From Alphaproteobacteria bacterium (lineage in GTDB: Bacteria > Pseudomonadota > Alphaproteobacteria > Micropepsales > Micropepsaceae): a stretch of DNA of 64,000 nucleotides. This document shows positions 35,377 through 45,094 of this stretch, piece after piece. A program made the translations under genes and the position numbers. Where the stretch lies: NCBI GenBank assembly GCA_947475445.1, contig CANJLC010000004.1:1-64000 (forward strand). Reading direction: 5' to 3'. Within the stretch, counting starts at the first letter, position 1; each line of letters opens with the position of its first letter. A model generated the notes under the pieces. That model was not told the origin of the DNA, searched no databases, and saw only the letters and a program-made list of their open reading frames with translations.

Positions 35377-37983
35377 CTAGACGAGCTTTTCATGTGCGCG
35401 CTCTTTCGATGGCGGCGGCTTGCCCAGCAGGGCCGGCGACACGAACAGCGTTGTCACCAGCGTCCAGGCCAGCGAGATCATCAGGAGTTCGCCCATGCTG
35501 GCGGTGCCCGGATGCTTGCTGAGCCATAGCGTGCCAAAGCCCGTGGCCGTGGTCAGGGCCGAGAAGATCACCGCGCGGGTGAGGGCCGATTGCAGCAGGT
35601 TCTTTGCGCCTGCCCGCCACGCCACCACGAAATAGATGTTGAAGGCGACCCCAATGCCAAGCAGCAGAGGCAGCGCGATGATGTTGGCAAAGTTCAGCGG
35701 GAGGTTCAGCGCCACGCAGCTGCCCAGCGTCAGCAATCCCGCCAGCACCAGCGGCACCAGGGTGCGCATCACGTCGCCGGCATTTTTCAGCACCACGCCC
35801 AGGATGATGGTGATGGCAATGAAGGAAAGAATGCCCGCCTCCAGGAAGGCCCGCACAATGGTGCGGCCGGATTCGCGAATCGAAATCGGCGCGCCGGTGG
35901 CTTGCGGCGCCGCCGCGATGACCTGATCGGAAAAGTCCGACAAGGCGGCGGGATCATTGCTGGTGGTCTTGGGGAAAACCTGCACCCGGGCGCTGCCATC
36001 GCTGGCGACCCAGCCGTCGCGCATGTCGGCGGGAATGTCGGCCAGGGTGATTTTCTGAGGCGTCAGCGAGTCCGACAATTGCTTCAGCATGGTCTGAAGG
36101 CCCGGCACAAAGGCTTTGGTGGCGCGGGCGCGGTCCTGCGGCGAACCCCTGGAAAGTTTTTCCAGCGCATCGGCCAGGCGGCGGGCGTTGCTGGCGGGCG
36201 CGCCGGCATCGGCGCCGGCGGCGGTGCGCAAGGCGGCGGCGGTGGATGCCATGCTGGCGGCGATTTCGGCATCTGTCGGCGCCGGCTTGACGTCAAAGGG
36301 GTTGAGGGTGGGATCGAGGATGGCGTTGGCGTCGGCGATCAGCGCCAGCTTGCTGTCCTGGTCCTCGGGAACAAAGCTGGAAAGCGTCAGCGCCATGGAC
36401 GCCAGCGGCAGGCGCGACAGCTTGGCCGCCATGGCATCGGCAGCGGCCAGCGACGGCGTCAGCACGTCGATCGTGTTGGGGGATGTGTCGGGATTTTGCA
36501 TCAGGTCGAACAGGGTGGAGACGGACTCCACGTCGGGGCTGCGCAAATCCAGCGGGTTTGAGTCAAAGCGCAGGAAGAGGGTCAGCACCAGCGCCGCCGT
36601 ACCGGCCAGGGCTGCAATGCGCAGCACCTGCTTGCGGCGGGGATTGAGATAGGCGTCCCAGCTTGCCAGCGCCGCGAAGCCGACATCCTCGCCTTCCGCC
36701 CTTGGCTTCAGCAGCATCAGCAGGGCCGGCAGCAGCGTGATGCTGGTGAGGAAAGCGGCGATCATGCCCACGCCCGCGACAAAGCCCAGCTCGGCCACGC
36801 CGGTATATTCGGTGGGCAGGAACGAGAAGAATCCCACGGCGGTTGCCAGCGCCGCCAGCGCCAGCGGCAGGCCGACGCTGCGGCCGGTGTGGCACAGCGC
36901 CATTGCCAGGTCGGGCTGGTGGAAGCGTTCGCTGCGATAGCGCACCGCAAACTGGATGCCGAAATCCACGCCCAGCCCCACGAACAGTGCAATGAAGGCG
37001 ATGGAGATGATGTTGAACACCCCCACCACCAGCAGCCCCGCCGCCATGGTGATGACAAGCCCCACCACCAGCATCACCAGGATGGCGAAAATGATTTTCA
37101 CCGAGCGCAGCGCCAGCCACAATAGCAGCAGCACCCCGCCCAGCATTGCGCCGCCCATCAGCCAGACGCGGTCGGTGAGGGATGCGAACTCCTCGTCCGA
37201 CAAAGGTACATCGCCCGTCAGCCGCACCCGCACGCCATTTTCCGGCGTCAGGCCAAGGCCTGCCGCGGCCTTGCGGATCGAGGTCGAGGCCTGCAGGCCC
37301 GGCTGCAGCGCATTGAAATCCAGCCTGGGCTGGACCTGGATGAAGCGGCGGATTTCTTCGGGCCGGGGCGGTGCGCCGGTGATCAGGGAGCGCCAGGACA
37401 GATACTTCACTTCGCCATTGGCGGCGGCGGCAAAGCTTTCGCCAAAGCGCTGCATCGGGCCGTTCAAATCGGCCAGCTTGGCCTGTCCGGCACTGATGCC
37501 CATCAGTGCGGTGGAGAGGCTTTCCATGATGCCGCGCAGGGACGGATCGGAGGCCAGCGCGCCCAGGAAAGGCTGCGCCCGGAACAGTTGCTGCGTGGTG
37601 GTCTTCACCTCGTCCAGCGGCAGGAACAGCAGGCCATTGTGATTGAAGAAGTCGCCGCCGTCGGGCCGGCGAACCGAGGGGAAGAGGGTCTTGTCGGTGC
37701 TGATGCGGGCCGTCAGCGAAGCCGCCGCGGCTTCGGCCAGTTCCGGGGTCTGGCCGTCAATCACCACGGCGATCAGGTCCGACTGGCCGGGAAACTTGGC
37801 GTCGAAGGCCAGGCCGCGCTGGCGCCAGCCGACCTCGGCGGAGATCAGCTGTTCGCTGTCCGTGTTCATGTTGAAATGGGCCTGGGTGTACCAGCCCGCG
37901 CCCAGGGTGAGCAGCAGGGCCGCCAGCACCGTCAAGGCGGCATGGCGGCTGCAGAATGTGACGATGCGTTCAATAAGCAGCAT
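35377..37983 (-). CDS. hpnN: Hopanoid transporter HpnN (RND/MMPL family)
   Basis: 868 residues with the RND layout: one N-terminal membrane helix (about 13-32), a large periplasmic domain, five helices (about 270-440), a second periplasmic domain and five more helices near the C-terminus. The GLGVDFGIQFAVRYRSE stretch is typical of the family. In Rhodopseudomonas palustris HpnN is required to move hopanoids to the outer membrane. It is transcribed toward hpnM, downstream of mlaA on the same strand (54 bp apart). Confidence 0.95.
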   Translation of the reverse strand: MLLIERIVTFCSRHAALTVLAALLLTLGAGWYTQAHFNMNTDSEQLISAEVGWRQRGLAFDAKFPGQSDLIAVVIDGQTPELAEAAAASLTARISTDKTLFPSVRRPDGGDFFNHNGLLFLPLDEVKTTTQQLFRAQPFLGALASDPSLRGIMESLSTALMGISAGQAKLADLNGPMQRFGESFAAAANGEVKYLSWRSLITGAPPRPEEIRRFIQVQPRLDFNALQPGLQASTSIRKAAAGLGLTPENGVRVRLTGDVPLSDEEFASLTDRVWLMGGAMLGGVLLLLWLALRSVKIIFAILVMLVVGLVITMAAGLLVVGVFNIISIAFIALFVGLGVDFGIQFAVRYRSERFHQPDLAMALCHTGRSVGLPLALAALATAVGFFSFLPTEYTGVAELGFVAGVGMIAAFLTSITLLPALLMLLKPRAEGEDVGFAALASWDAYLNPRRKQVLRIAALAGTAALVLTLFLRFDSNPLDLRSPDVESVSTLFDLMQNPDTSPNTIDVLTPSLAAADAMAAKLSRLPLASMALTLSSFVPEDQDSKLALIADANAILDPTLNPFDVKPAPTDAEIAASMASTAAALRTAAGADAGAPASNARRLADALEKLSRGSPQDRARATKAFVPGLQTMLKQLSDSLTPQKITLADIPADMRDGWVASDGSARVQVFPKTTSNDPAALSDFSDQVIAAAPQATGAPISIRESGRTIVRAFLEAGILSFIAITIILGVVLKNAGDVMRTLVPLVLAGLLTLGSCVALNLPLNFANIIALPLLLGIGVAFNIYFVVAWRAGAKNLLQSALTRAVIFSALTTATGFGTLWLSKHPGTASMGELLMISLAWTLVTTLFVSPALLGKPPPSKERAHEKLV

Positions 37984-38037
37984 GGGCCAGAGGCTTTAAA
38001 CTGTTTCGCCGGGTTCTAAAAGTCTGGCCTTGGAGGG

Positions 38038-38777
38038 CTAGAAGTCCGGCAGTTCCGCGCTGACGCTGTTCCTGTCTTCCACCTGGCGCTGGCGGCGCTG
38101 GCGGTAATAGTCCCGCATGGTGGCGTAGAAATCCACCGAGGCGCGTTCGATATCGCGATAGGTCACGATATTGTTGGCGCGGTTGTCCACCGAGCCGATG
38201 GTGGACTTGATCAGGCCGACATACTGTTTTCCGGTGAACTGGATTTTCATGTAGTAGAGCGGCGAAAAAAAAAGCCGTCCACGTAATTGCCGCCAAAATC
38301 GCGCACCGCCGTTGGGCCGCGGAAAGGCAGCACCAGATAGGGGCCCTGCGGCACGCCATAGGTGCCCAGGGTTTCGCCGAAGTCGCGGTCGCGCTCGGGA
38401 TAGCCCCAATCCGTGGCGACATCGAACAGCCCGCCAATGCCGATGGTGGAGTTGATCAAAAAGCGCGCGCTGGCCTTGTCGGCATTCTGGAACTGGCCCT
38501 GCAGCACGTCATTCACCACCGCCACGGGCCCGCCAAGATTGCCGAAGAAATTGCGGAAGGTGCGGCGAAAGCCATTGGGCACATTGGCGGCGTAAAAGGT
38601 CGCGGCCGGCAATGCGGCGCGGCGGTCCAGATGCTGGTTGAAGTCGAAAAAGAAACGGTTCATCGGCTCCAGCGGATCATTGGCCTCGGCGGCTTCCTGA
38701 TTGCTGGACGCAGCGCAGCCTGCAGCCAAAAGGCCGATGGCGCAAACCAGAACTAGCTTTTTCAGAACCATGCCCAC
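38038..38777 (-). pseudogene. mlaA: MlaA (VacJ) lipoprotein gene with a frameshift at a 9-base A/T run
   Basis: The first part (start 38777) has a lipoprotein signal ending LLAAGC, then NDPLEPMNRFFFDFNQ and GGPVAVVNDVLQG, classic MlaA. The frame stops at 38247 shortly after VDGFFF. The remaining MlaA C-terminus (about 69 residues, with VDNRANNIVTYRDIERASVD) continues in another frame to 38038. The shift is at nine consecutive A (38265-38273; T on the coding strand). One more T, or two fewer, would restore an intact protein of about 245 residues. It may be a real mutation, a sequencing error or transcriptional slippage. MlaA removes lipids from the outer-membrane surface. Confidence 0.85.
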
Positions 38778-39004
38778 CCGCCTGGCTCTGCCCGGATCTG
38801 TGTCCGTTGCGTCGCCAGGCCCCCCACCTTAACTTTCGGTCACTATAATGGAGGGCGGGGGACCTGTCCCAAAAAAGCGTTTACGCACTGCACCAATTCT
38901 TGGATGCTTGGCGGAAAGCGGGATTTACCCTTAAGAGAGAGGGTAAAGACGGTGGCCGCCTGCCGAAAAAGCGGGCAGGAAGCAGGCTTGGAAGGAATGA
39001 AGTC

Positions 39005-39298
39005 ATGACGGGGCATCCGGAACTTTTGCGCTTGCGGGACAGCATCGACAATATCGATGCCGCCCTGATCCATCTTCTGGCAGAGCGTTTCAAATGCACC
39101 CAGGCGGTTGGCGTCTACAAGGCGCAGCACGACCTGCCGCCGGCGGACCCGGCCCGTGAAGCGTCGCAGATTGCGCGTCTGCGCGGACTTGCAAGCGCCG
39201 CCAAGCTGGACCCGGATTTTGCGGAAAAGTTCCTGGCCTTTGTGGTGAAGGAAGTGATCCGCCACCATGAGCAGCTTCGCGCCGGCAAGGGCGCATAG
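39005..39298 (+). CDS. Chorismate mutase (AroQ class)
   Basis: 97 residues, a single all-helical AroQ domain. It converts chorismate to prephenate for Phe/Tyr synthesis. LRDSIDNIDAALIHLLAERF gives the N-terminal Arg and helix, and VGVYKAQH the conserved Lys. I take ATG 39005 (MTGHPELLRL), which follows a GGAAGGA ribosome binding site; an upstream 35-residue extension lacks support. Stand-alone gene, convergent with serA and separated from it by a terminator hairpin. Confidence 0.92.
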   Translation: MTGHPELLRLRDSIDNIDAALIHLLAERFKCTQAVGVYKAQHDLPPADPAREASQIARLRGLASAAKLDPDFAEKFLAFVVKEVIRHHEQLRAGKGA

Positions 39299-39300
39299 AA

Positions 39301-39331
39301 AAACACCCGCCGCTTGCGCGGACGGGTGTTT
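39301..39331. terminator. Bidirectional intrinsic terminator
   Basis: AAACACCCG (39301-39309) pairs perfectly with CGGGTGTTT (39323-39331) around a GC-rich 13-base centre. A and T runs flank the stem, so it can end transcription of the chorismate mutase gene (plus) and of serA (minus). Confidence 0.85.
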
Positions 39332-39353
39332 CACATTGCAGAAGTTTTAAATC

Positions 39354-40931
39354 TCAGAACGCCAGCGCCTTGGCCATCTTCACCGGCGGCAGCTTGGTGA
39401 TGGCCTCGATTACGCTGTCCGGCACCTGGCCGTCCACTTCGACCAGGCAGATCGCATCTTGCCCGGGGGCGCTGCGGCCCAGCGTGAAGTTGGCGATATT
39501 GACCTTGCCGTCACCCAGCAAGGTGCCCAGCTTGCCGATAAAGCCCGGCTTGTCCTCATTGACGATGTAGAGCATGTGGGCCGCGAACTCGGCGTCCAGG
39601 TTGATGTCCTTGACCTGGATCAGGCGGGGACGGCCATCGGAGAACACCGTGCCGGCGACGCGGCGGGTGGTGTCGCCCATCGCAACCACGATCTTGATAT
39701 AGCCTTCATAGGCGCCCTGGCGGTCGCGGCGGGTCTCGCTGACCTTTATGCCGCGTTCCTTGGCGACGACGGGCGCATTGACCATGTTCACTTCCGACAG
39801 CATCGGGCGCAGCAGGCCGGCCAGGGCCGCCTGGGTCAGCGCCTTGGTGTTGAGGGCGGCGGCCGTGCCTTCATAGACGATCTCCACCGCTGTCAGGCTG
39901 GAGCCGGTGAGCTGGCCCGCAAAGGAGCCCAACTTTTCCGCCAGCGAAATCCAGGGGCCGACTTTCTGCGCTTCGGCCGCCGAGATGGACGGCATGTTGA
40001 GGGCGTTGGTGATGGCGCCGGTCAGCAAATAATCGGAAATCTGCTCGGCCACCTGCAGGGCGACATTCTCCTGCGCTTCGGTGGTGGAAGCGCCCAGGTG
40101 CGGCGTGGCCACGATCTTCTCATTGCCGAACAGGACATTTTCCTTGGCCGGTTCGACCGCAAAGACGTCGAGGGCGGCGCCCGCGACCTGGCCGCTGTCA
40201 ATCGCTGCTTTCAAAGCCGCTTCATCAATCAGCCCGCCGCGGGCGCAGTTGATGATGCGCACGCCTTTCTTGGTCTTGGTCAGGGCTTCGGCGGAGAGGA
40301 TGTTCTTGGTCTCCGGCGTCATGGGGACATGCAGGGTGATGAAATCGGCACGGGCCAGGAGGTCGTTCAATTCGACCTTTTCCACGCCCATGTCCTGGGC
40401 GCGCTCGGCGGACAGGAAGGGATCATAGGCGATGACGCGCATCTTCAGGCCCTTGGCGCGGTCGGCGACGATGGAGCCGATATTGCCGGCGCCGATCAGG
40501 CCCAGCACCTTGCCGGTGATTTCCACGCCCATGAAGCGGTTCTTCTCCCACTTGCCGGCCTGGGTGGAGGCGTTGGCGGCGGGCAGTTCGCGGGCCAGGG
40601 CCAGCATCAGCGAAATGGCGTGTTCGGCGGTGGTGATGGAATTGCCGAAGGGCGTGTTCATCACGATCACGCCGGCGGCGGTGGCGGCGGGGATGTCGAC
40701 ATTGTCGACGCCGATACCGGCGCGGGCCACGACTTTCAGCTTCTTGGCCGCCTTGATGACATCGGCGGTGATCTTGGTGTTGGAGCGGATGGCGATGCCG
40801 TCATACTGGTCGACCACGGCCAGCAATTCTTCCTTGGTCATGCCGGGCTTGTTGTCGAAATCCAGGCCGCGATCCTTGAAGATGGCGACGGCGGCAGGCG
40901 AGAGCTTGTCGGCGATAAGAACCTTGGGCAT
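39354..40931 (-). CDS. serA: D-3-phosphoglycerate dehydrogenase
   Basis: 525 residues, the long type with an intervening and an ACT domain. First step of serine synthesis. The NAD motif LGLIGAGNIGSIVADRAKG lies at about 145-163. Catalytic landmarks include the NCARGG stretch and HLGAST (catalytic His). The ACT domain lies at about 455-525 and usually binds serine for feedback control. I take ATG 40931 (MPKVLIADKLS) because GGAG lies 6 bases upstream. It follows serC on the same strand after 71 bp. Confidence 0.96.
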   Translation of the reverse strand: MPKVLIADKLSPAAVAIFKDRGLDFDNKPGMTKEELLAVVDQYDGIAIRSNTKITADVIKAAKKLKVVARAGIGVDNVDIPAATAAGVIVMNTPFGNSITTAEHAISLMLALARELPAANASTQAGKWEKNRFMGVEITGKVLGLIGAGNIGSIVADRAKGLKMRVIAYDPFLSAERAQDMGVEKVELNDLLARADFITLHVPMTPETKNILSAEALTKTKKGVRIINCARGGLIDEAALKAAIDSGQVAGAALDVFAVEPAKENVLFGNEKIVATPHLGASTTEAQENVALQVAEQISDYLLTGAITNALNMPSISAAEAQKVGPWISLAEKLGSFAGQLTGSSLTAVEIVYEGTAAALNTKALTQAALAGLLRPMLSEVNMVNAPVVAKERGIKVSETRRDRQGAYEGYIKIVVAMGDTTRRVAGTVFSDGRPRLIQVKDINLDAEFAAHMLYIVNEDKPGFIGKLGTLLGDGKVNIANFTLGRSAPGQDAICLVEVDGQVPDSVIEAITKLPPVKMAKALAF

Positions 40932-41002
40932 GGGAAACTCCATGAAAGAGGAAAATGGGGAGGAAAAATCCCGGCCGCTTTTCAAGCCAAGCCGGGATTG
41001 GA

Positions 41003-42160
<1,158 letters not shown>

Positions 42161-42199
42161 TCATTCCTTCCAGAATGATAGCACCTCGTTGGGGAGGTG
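42161..42199 (-). ncRNA. Candidate serC-motif leader (two hairpins over the ribosome binding site)
   Basis: On the minus strand, CACCTC-CCCAAC-GAGGTG (42199-42182) forms a perfect 6-bp stem. TCATTC-TGGAAG-GAATGA (42178-42161) forms a second with the GGAAGG ribosome binding site in its loop and 3' arm, directly before the serC start. A serC RNA motif of two hairpins ahead of serC is described for alphaproteobacteria; the match here is by position and shape only. It would act on translation of serC. Confidence 0.6.
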
Positions 42200-42299
42200 T
42201 GGCCCGCCGCCGATATAGGGGGTCGCTCCGGTGCCGTCAACACGGAACACAGGGACGGGTTGCCGCGTTACCCGGAAGCACAGAAATGCAGGGAAAATC

Positions 42300-42797
42300 A
42301 TGGCTTCTTCATCCAACGAATCGCCCAGCCTGGACATCGCCAGCGACAAGCTGGCCTTCATCATCGAGAAGGCGCGCGAATATGACGTCAAGGAAGCCGA
42401 CAGCGATCCAGACGCATCGTCCAATCCGTCCGACGACGGCAACACCGATGTCCTGGCCGACAAGGCGGATGATCCCACGCGCGAAGAGCTGATCGGCGCC
42501 ATCCGCGAACTGAACGAGGATGAGCGCAACCAGCTTGTCGCCCTGGCCTGGCTGGGACGCGGCACCTATGATCTGGACGAGTGGGATGAAGCCATAGCCA
42601 CCGCCAAGTCCGAGCATGCCAAGCGCGCCGCCGAATACCTGATCGGCTTGCCGCTGCTGGGCGATTACCTGGAAGACGGCATGGCAATGTTCGGCGAGGG
42701 CATTGTCGATACCGACGACAAGCGCGAAGGCGTTGACGAGGAGAATGAGCCTCTCGGCAACACGAAAGACCGCACGCCGGATTCCAAAAGAGTCTAG
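42300..42797 (+). CDS. DUF3775 domain protein
   Basis: 165 residues, acidic and soluble, starting MASSSNESPSLDIASDK. The conserved part (about 55-130: DPTREELIGAIRELNEDERNQ, LAWLGRGTYDLDEW, LIGLPLLGDYLEDG) matches the DUF3775 family of alphaproteobacteria. Function unknown. I take ATG 42300 with an AGGGA stretch upstream; the frame also opens at 42231. The stop codon overlaps that of rpoH by 4 bp (CTAG). Confidence 0.88.
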   Translation: MASSSNESPSLDIASDKLAFIIEKAREYDVKEADSDPDASSNPSDDGNTDVLADKADDPTREELIGAIRELNEDERNQLVALAWLGRGTYDLDEWDEAIATAKSEHAKRAAEYLIGLPLLGDYLEDGMAMFGEGIVDTDDKREGVDEENEPLGNTKDRTPDSKRV

Positions 42798-43657
42798 GCG
42801 GAAGGACCGCTCATGGACTTTTGCAGCTTCTCGAACGCCCGCACTTCGATTTGGCGTACACGTTCGCGGCTGACGCCGAATTTCTGCGACAGTTCTTCCA
42901 GCGTGGCGGGCTCGTCCTGCAGGCGGCGGGCATTGATGATCTCGCGTTCGCGTTCCGTCAGCGTGTCCAGGGCGCTGGTGAGAAGATTGTGGCGGTCGCC
43001 CATCTCCTCGCGTTCGGCCAGGCGGGTTTCCTGGTCCATGGTGTCGTCGGCCAGCCAGTCCTGCCACTCATTTTCGGATTCGCTTTTCACCGGCGCGTTC
43101 AACGACGAGTCCGGGCCGGACAGGCGCCGGTTCATGTCCGTGACTTCGCGCTCCGTCACGCCCAGCTGGTCGGCCAGGGTGGCGGTGTGGGCGGGTGTCA
43201 GATCGCCTTCCTCGATGGCACCGATATGCGACTTGGCCTTGCGCAAATTGAAGAACAGTTTCTTTTGCGCCGCCGTGGTGCCGAGCTTCACCATGCTCCA
43301 GGACCGAAGCACATATTCCTGGATCGAGGCGCGGATCCACCACATGGCATAGGTGGCCAGGCGAAAGCCCTTGTCGGGATCAAAGCGCTTGACGGCCTGC
43401 ATCAGGCCCACATTGCCTTCGGAAACAATTTCCGCCACCGGCAAGCCATAACCGCGATAGCCCATGGCGATCTTGGCCACCAGGCGCAGATGCGAGGTGA
43501 CAAGCCGGCGCGCCGCTTCGGCGTCGCCATGCTCCTTGAGGCGCTTGGCGAACATGTATTCGTCTTCAGGGGTCAGAAGGGGAAATTTGCGGATCTCGGT
43601 CAAATAACGCGAAAGTCCGGCGTCGCTGGAAAGCGCGGGAAGGCCACGGCTGCTCAT
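42794..43657 (-). CDS. rpoH: RNA polymerase sigma-32 (heat-shock) factor
   Basis: 287 residues from ATG 43657 (MSSRGLPALSS), preceded by GAGAAGGGG. The group-3-like sigma-70 family regions are all present: region 2 with SEGNVGLMQAVKRFDP and LATYAMWWIRASIQEY, the RpoH box QKKLFFNLR, and region 4 with FGVSRERVRQIE. It directs heat-shock gene transcription. It is next to rluD, as in other alphaproteobacteria. A sigma-32-like promoter upstream suggests autoregulation. Confidence 0.95.
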   Translation of the reverse strand: MSSRGLPALSSDAGLSRYLTEIRKFPLLTPEDEYMFAKRLKEHGDAEAARRLVTSHLRLVAKIAMGYRGYGLPVAEIVSEGNVGLMQAVKRFDPDKGFRLATYAMWWIRASIQEYVLRSWSMVKLGTTAAQKKLFFNLRKAKSHIGAIEEGDLTPAHTATLADQLGVTEREVTDMNRRLSGPDSSLNAPVKSESENEWQDWLADDTMDQETRLAEREEMGDRHNLLTSALDTLTEREREIINARRLQDEPATLEELSQKFGVSRERVRQIEVRAFEKLQKSMSGPSA

Positions 43658-43748
43658 TGAATTCCCCTTCTCGCTGTGTTGACACAGCATCTTAAACGCC
43701 CGGGCAGCCGGCTTGGCTCAAAAACGCCCGCCCCCGGGACGATTTAGC

Positions 43749-43777
43749 ATGTGGGAACCCCTTAAGGGCTTTTCAAG
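43749..43777 (-). promoter_or_regulatory. Possible sigma-32-type promoter for rpoH
   Basis: On the minus strand CTTGAA (43777-43772) is followed after 16 bases by CCCACAT (43755-43749), resembling the heat-shock pattern CTTGAA / CCCCATnT. It lies across the end of rluD, about 90 bp before the rpoH start. The -10 match is imperfect, so this is a suggestion only. Confidence 0.35.
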
Positions 43778-44766
43778 CCGCGCAAAGCCGCCACAAGACC
43801 GGCGAAATCGGCGGGCCATGGCGATTCAAACCGCATGGCTTTGTGCAGGGTAGGGTGCTGGAATCCCAGCACAAAAGCGTGCAGCGCCTGGCGGGAAAAG
43901 CCGGTGGCCGCTGTAAACGCAGCTTCATCCTCAGGGGTCTTGGCCCGGGGCGCCTGGCGGGCGCGGCCATATTGGGGGTCTCCGATCAGGGGGTGGCCCA
44001 GATGGGTCAGGTGCACACGGATCTGGTGGGTGCGGCCTGTCTCAAGCCGGCATTCCACCAGCGAGGCGACTGGGCGTTCCGGCGGGCCGAAGACTTCCAG
44101 CACGCGATAACGGGTCCGCGCCAGCTTGCCGCCGCCGCGCAACACCGCCATGCGCTTGCGGTCGAACGGGCTGCGGCCGATCTGGCCCTCAATCACTCCG
44201 TCGCCTGCGCGCGGCGCCCCCCAGACCACGGCGTGGTAGGCGCGCTCGATGGTGTGGTTGGCGAATTGCTTGGCCAGGCTGCGCATTGCCCGTTCCGTCT
44301 TGGCGGCGACCAGCAGGCCGGATGTATCCTTGTCGAGGCGATGGACAATGCCGGGCCGCGCTTCTCCGCCAATGCCGATCAGGTCTTCGCCGCAATGGCC
44401 GATCAGGGCGTTGACCAGCGTGCCGTCGAGATTGCCCGGCGCCGGATGCACGACAAGCCCGGCGGGCTTTTCGATCACGATAAGCTCCTTGTCCTCATAG
44501 ACCACGGCAAGGGGGATATCCTCGCCGCGCGGAGTGGCCGAAACCGTGGCGGGAACGACAATGCGGTAAACGTCGCCTGGTTTGACCCGGTGGTTGGCGT
44601 CTTTTATCGTGACGCCCTCAAGTTCGACCGCGCCTTTGCCCAAAAGATCCTGGAGGCGCGAGCGGCTGAGATCAGGCAGCGATGCCGCCAGAACGCGGTC
44701 CAGCCTCTGTCCGGCCTGCTCGGGCGTGACAGTGCAGATTTGAGCGGAGAGTTCAGTGGCGGACAT
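43762..44766 (-). CDS. rluD: Ribosomal large-subunit pseudouridine synthase (RluD type)
   Basis: 334 residues. An N-terminal S4 domain (about 12-70, RLDRVLAASLPDLSRSRLQ) precedes the catalytic domain with HRLDKDTSGLLV (catalytic Asp at about 142) and the C-terminal HQIRVHL. Modifies 23S rRNA; which uridines cannot be read from sequence, though length and S4 domain fit RluD. Its ATG (44766-44764) overlaps the ATG of the divergent DUF6476 gene within a single CATG. Confidence 0.93.
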   Translation of the reverse strand: MSATELSAQICTVTPEQAGQRLDRVLAASLPDLSRSRLQDLLGKGAVELEGVTIKDANHRVKPGDVYRIVVPATVSATPRGEDIPLAVVYEDKELIVIEKPAGLVVHPAPGNLDGTLVNALIGHCGEDLIGIGGEARPGIVHRLDKDTSGLLVAAKTERAMRSLAKQFANHTIERAYHAVVWGAPRAGDGVIEGQIGRSPFDRKRMAVLRGGGKLARTRYRVLEVFGPPERPVASLVECRLETGRTHQIRVHLTHLGHPLIGDPQYGRARQAPRAKTPEDEAAFTAATGFSRQALHAFVLGFQHPTLHKAMRFESPWPADFAGLVAALRGLKSP

Positions 44767-45094
44767 GGAAGAAATTGATCCGGGAAGCAGGAGAACCTAT
44801 CGCGCGGCCCTGGCCGCCGTCATCATCCTTTCCGTCCTCCTGGTGGCGGCGGTGATTGCGGTGGTGGCGGGCTTTGTGCGCCAGGCAAGGCTTTATCAGG
44901 CCGCCCGCTCTTCTCCAACCATTGCGGCGCCCGCCGCCAGCATCCAGCTTGCGCCCGGCGCCCATATCCTGTCCTCGACCACCGAAGGCGGCAGGCTGGT
45001 GCTGCATGTCCAGACACCGGCGGGCAGCGAAGTGGATGTCATGGATCTGGCCACCGGAAAACTCATCACGCGCGTGAAAGACGGCGCGCCGTGA
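44756..45094 (+). CDS. DUF6476-like single-pass membrane protein
   Basis: 112 residues from GTG 44756, or 109 from ATG 44765 (MEEIDPGSRRTYR). One transmembrane helix at about 18-43, then a small beta domain with LAPGAHILSSTTEGGRLVLHV and VMDLATGKLITRV. Alphaproteobacterial proteins of this kind occur beside rluD; function unknown. It is divergent from and overlaps the start of rluD, and its stop overlaps the start of the peptidase gene (TGATG). Confidence 0.8.
   Translation: MADMEEIDPGSRRTYRAALAAVIILSVLLVAAVIAVVAGFVRQARLYQAARSSPTIAAPAASIQLAPGAHILSSTTEGGRLVLHVQTPAGSEVDVMDLATGKLITRVKDGAP

Noticed and set aside
38844-38849. TATAAT upstream of the chorismate mutase gene
   Set aside because: No -35-like hexamer at 16-18 bases and about 155 bp from the start codon; not enough to call a promoter.
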